Positions 25,981-27,971 of a DNA stretch of 27,971 bases are shown here, piece by piece. Positions within the stretch are counted from its first letter, which is position 1; every line of letters starts with the position of its first letter. Both the position numbers and the translations under genes were made by a program. Source of the DNA: G021776435 sp046756245. GTDB lineage: Bacteria > Pseudomonadota > Alphaproteobacteria > Caulobacterales > Parvularculaceae. The notes below the pieces were generated by a model. The model searched no databases and had not been told where the DNA came from. It worked only from the letters and a program-made list of their open reading frames with translations. Location of the stretch: NCBI GenBank assembly GCA_046756245.1, contig JBHHVZ010000037.1:1-27971 (forward strand), given 5' to 3'.

Positions 25981-26015
25981 CCCGGGTCCGGAATCCAGTG
26001 TGCCGCTTCGGAATG
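25981..26015. repeat. Fragment of the ATTCCGG palindromic repeat
   Basis: Contains CCGGAATCCAG (25988-25998), also found at 22846-22856 and, inverted, at 27819-27829. It lies in the 155-base divergent promoter region of the GlnE-like and ClC genes, without heptad arms. Confidence 0.6.
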
Positions 26016-26100
26016 AACGCCTCGTTAATCATACCGCAACATTTCGACTTCGCCTTGAATACTGATATGAACGATATCAGGCGGATTCTCGCGATTTGTC

Positions 26101-27735
26101 ATGACCCGGAACGTTGCGCGCATACTGATCTCGCTGCGTCGCCTGCGCCGGCGCGCAGCGAAATTTGAAACGCTCAGGCTGTGGCTGTTCGCCGTCATAA
26201 CCGGCGCGGCGGTTGCTTATGCGGTGATCGGCTTCCGCGCCGCCATCGACGGGGGCGCCCGCCTCGCTTTTGGACAGGCGGCGGAAATGACGGCGAGCGC
26301 GGCCGCCTCGCTCGATTTCGGACGCGCCTGGGCGGCGCCGGTGATCGGCGGCTTGGTGGTTTCGGTCATTCTGATGCTCGCCGACCGGTTCGGCTGGCTC
26401 AAGGACGGGCGCGGCCAGGGCGTCGCCGAGGTGATCGAAGCCCGCGCTGTCGGCGACGGGCGAATTTCGCTGCGCGCGGGTCTCGCCGCCGCGACGGTGT
26501 CGGCGGTTTCTCTGGGCGCGGGCGCCAGCGCCGGGCGCGAAGGCCCGGCCGTTCATCTCGGCGGCGCGATCGCTTCCATCCTCGACCGGCATTTCGGCTT
26601 TTCCGCTAAAGACCGTCGCACGCTTCTGGGCTGCGGCGCAGCCGCCGCCGTTGCAGCGAGTTTTAACGCGCCGATCGCCGGCGTCCTGTTCGCGCTTGAA
26701 GTCGTGCTCGGCAATTATGCGATCTCTGTGTTCGGACCGATCGCAGCGGCGAGCGTCACGGCGGCGATCGTCACGCGGATTCATCTTGGAAATTTTCCTG
26801 CATTCGCCGCGCCGGATTACGGCGCTGTCGGCGCCATTGACGCGCCGCTCGCCGCATTGCTTGGCGTCGTTTGCGGCATAGTCGCTATTGTATTTCTTCT
26901 TGGGACGGAGCAGATGACTGAACGCGTGCGCGACATTGCAAAGCGTTACGGCCTGCCGCTCTTCGCGCTGCCGCCGCTCGGCGGAGTCATCGTCGGACTT
27001 ATCGGGGCCTATCGGCCGGAGATTTTCGGCGTCGGCTATGAAGCGGTCTCGAATGCGCTTTCCGGCGGATATTCAATCAGAATTCTATTGACCGTGCTTG
27101 CCCTTAAAATTCTGGCGACGGCGATCACGCTGTCCTGCAGGTTCGGGGGCGGCGTCTTTTCGCCGGGGCTGGTTATCGGCGTCTTCACCGGCGCGGCGTT
27201 CGGCGCGTTTCTCGCTCACGCCCTCCCGGACGCCGCGGCGAGCCCGTCCTATTACGCCATGGTCGGCATGGGCGCGGTTTCGGGCGCGATCATGGGCGCG
27301 CCGATTTCGACGACTCTCATCGTGTTCGAAATGACCGGCGATTACGGCATTACGATTTCGCTGATGGCGGCGGTCGCGATCGCAACGCTGATGACGCAGA
27401 CTGTTTGCAAGCGGACCTTTTTTCACTGGCAGCTTTCAAGACGCGGCTATGACCTGTCGGAAGGTCCGCAAGGGGTCATTCTGCAGACGATCCGCGTGCG
27501 CGACGTGATGGAAAAGATGCCGCCCGGCGCGCCCTTGAAAGAAGATGCAAACCGGCTCGACGCCGGCGAGTCGCTCGGCGAAGCGCTTGCGCGCCTCGAA
27601 GAGCTCGACGAAGCCGGGCTGCCGGTGGTCGATGCGGGCGAGCCGGCGATGGTGACCGGCTATCTTTCGCGCGTGAAGGCGCTTGCGGCCTATAACCGCG
27701 CGCTCATTGACGCCCATGTGGAACATCATCGGTGA
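26101..27735 (+). CDS. ClC-family chloride channel/transporter with C-terminal CBS-like region
   Basis: 544 residues, multi-helix ClC fold. Signatures: GREGP at 145-149 with gating Glu E147, GGGVFSP at 349-355, FNAPIAGVLFALE at 188-200 and GMGAVSGAIMGAPIS near 389-403. A cytosolic C-terminus (about 464-535) begins RVRDVMEKMP and resembles a CBS domain, only one convincing. Two positions differ from the H+/Cl- exchanger model: the GSGIP-like loop reads GQGVA (105-109), and the residue after E200, the usual internal proton Glu, is V201. This would suit an uncoupled channel, by inference. ATG 26101 was chosen; no strong ribosome site is seen. Confidence 0.9.
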   Translation: MTRNVARILISLRRLRRRAAKFETLRLWLFAVITGAAVAYAVIGFRAAIDGGARLAFGQAAEMTASAAASLDFGRAWAAPVIGGLVVSVILMLADRFGWLKDGRGQGVAEVIEARAVGDGRISLRAGLAAATVSAVSLGAGASAGREGPAVHLGGAIASILDRHFGFSAKDRRTLLGCGAAAAVAASFNAPIAGVLFALEVVLGNYAISVFGPIAAASVTAAIVTRIHLGNFPAFAAPDYGAVGAIDAPLAALLGVVCGIVAIVFLLGTEQMTERVRDIAKRYGLPLFALPPLGGVIVGLIGAYRPEIFGVGYEAVSNALSGGYSIRILLTVLALKILATAITLSCRFGGGVFSPGLVIGVFTGAAFGAFLAHALPDAAASPSYYAMVGMGAVSGAIMGAPISTTLIVFEMTGDYGITISLMAAVAIATLMTQTVCKRTFFHWQLSRRGYDLSEGPQGVILQTIRVRDVMEKMPPGAPLKEDANRLDAGESLGEALARLEELDEAGLPVVDAGEPAMVTGYLSRVKALAAYNRALIDAHVEHHR

Positions 27736-27928
27736 GGGGGGATTGGGGATCGGGGATCGGGGATTCGTGAAATGGCGACTGGTGAATAGTGAAATGGTGA
27801 ATGGAGACAGGCTCAGGTCTGGATTCCGGGTCCCGCCTCCGGCGGTCCCGGAATGACGGATTATGATTCCCCAGTCACCATTCCCCAGTCACCATTCCCC
27901 ATTCACCATTCACTATTCACCATTTCAG
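27736..27928. repeat. Composite heptad-arm palindromic element, copy 2
   Basis: It starts on the base after the ClC stop codon. The left arm (27736-27805) has GGGGATTG/GGGGATC units and then GGTGAATAGTGAAATGGTG. The right arm (27866-27928) has the complementary CCATTCCCC, CAGTCACC and CCATTCACTATTCACC units. The core (27819-27857) is CTGGATTCCGGGTCCCGCC / GGCGGTCCCGGAATGAC. Same plan as copy 1, but longer. Confidence 0.87.
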
Positions 27929-27965
27929 TAATCCCTACACCCGACCTGTCAGCATAAAGAGGAAA

Positions 27966-27971
27966 ATGCGC
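27966..27971 (+). CDS. Possible start of a gene cut by the window edge
   Basis: ATG CGC preceded by AAAGAGGAAA at good spacing. Only two codons are visible, so the identity is unknown. Confidence 0.35.

Overview
The window is chromosomal DNA from an alphaproteobacterium, GC-rich and almost fully coded. Three things point there: a circularly permuted two-piece tmRNA with the tag ANDNYSEEFALAA, an alpha-type SspB, and clade-typical small families (DUF1150, TIGR02301). I cannot fix the genus. The gene content and the many short palindromic repeats would suit Parvularculales, Hyphomonadales or a relative. Nearly all genes are conserved housekeeping genes. I see no phage, transposase, toxin-antitoxin, CRISPR or secondary-metabolite locus.

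Layout. 1-1256 (-) is a truncated acyl-CoA dehydrogenase. 1331-5585 (+) is a tight run: threonylcarbamoyl-AMP synthase (Sua5/TsaC), an FAD-linked D-2-hydroxyacid dehydrogenase, YaaA, a NUDIX hydrolase and a secreted TIGR02301 protein. 5820-7145 (-) is a dihydroorotase-family protein, divergent from 7238-9137 (+) YgfZ, MAPEG protein and 3-methyladenine glycosylase I. 9210-10367 is a FabH2-like ketoacyl synthase. 10722-16341 is the conserved alphaproteobacterial block rnd-lptC-lptA-lptB-rpoN-hpf-ptsN (LPS export, sigma-54, ribosome hibernation, nitrogen PTS). 16416-17241 (-) holds DUF1150 and a small HTH regulator. 17391-17810 is ssrA, followed by a small ORF and sspB, so trans-translation and the adaptor that reads its tags lie within 1 kb. 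Then come a MATE exporter (-), fumC, a QueD-like protein, a 73-aa hypothetical, an RHH_4 protein, a GlnE-family protein (-) and a ClC channel (+).

The most unusual content is of two kinds. First, the GlnE homologue keeps the full two-half architecture but has lost its catalytic aspartates: both in the C-terminal (adenylylating) domain and one of two in the N-terminal domain. It looks like a pseudoenzyme. Second, several families of palindromic repeats sit exactly in gene junctions and sometimes inside genes. One is read through in frame within sua5. One supplies the C-terminus and stop of the TIGR02301 gene. One supplies the ATG of a small ORF. Two composite elements with GTGAATG-type heptad arms around an ATTCCGG...CCGGAAT core begin directly after a stop codon, and one of them ends at the next start codon.
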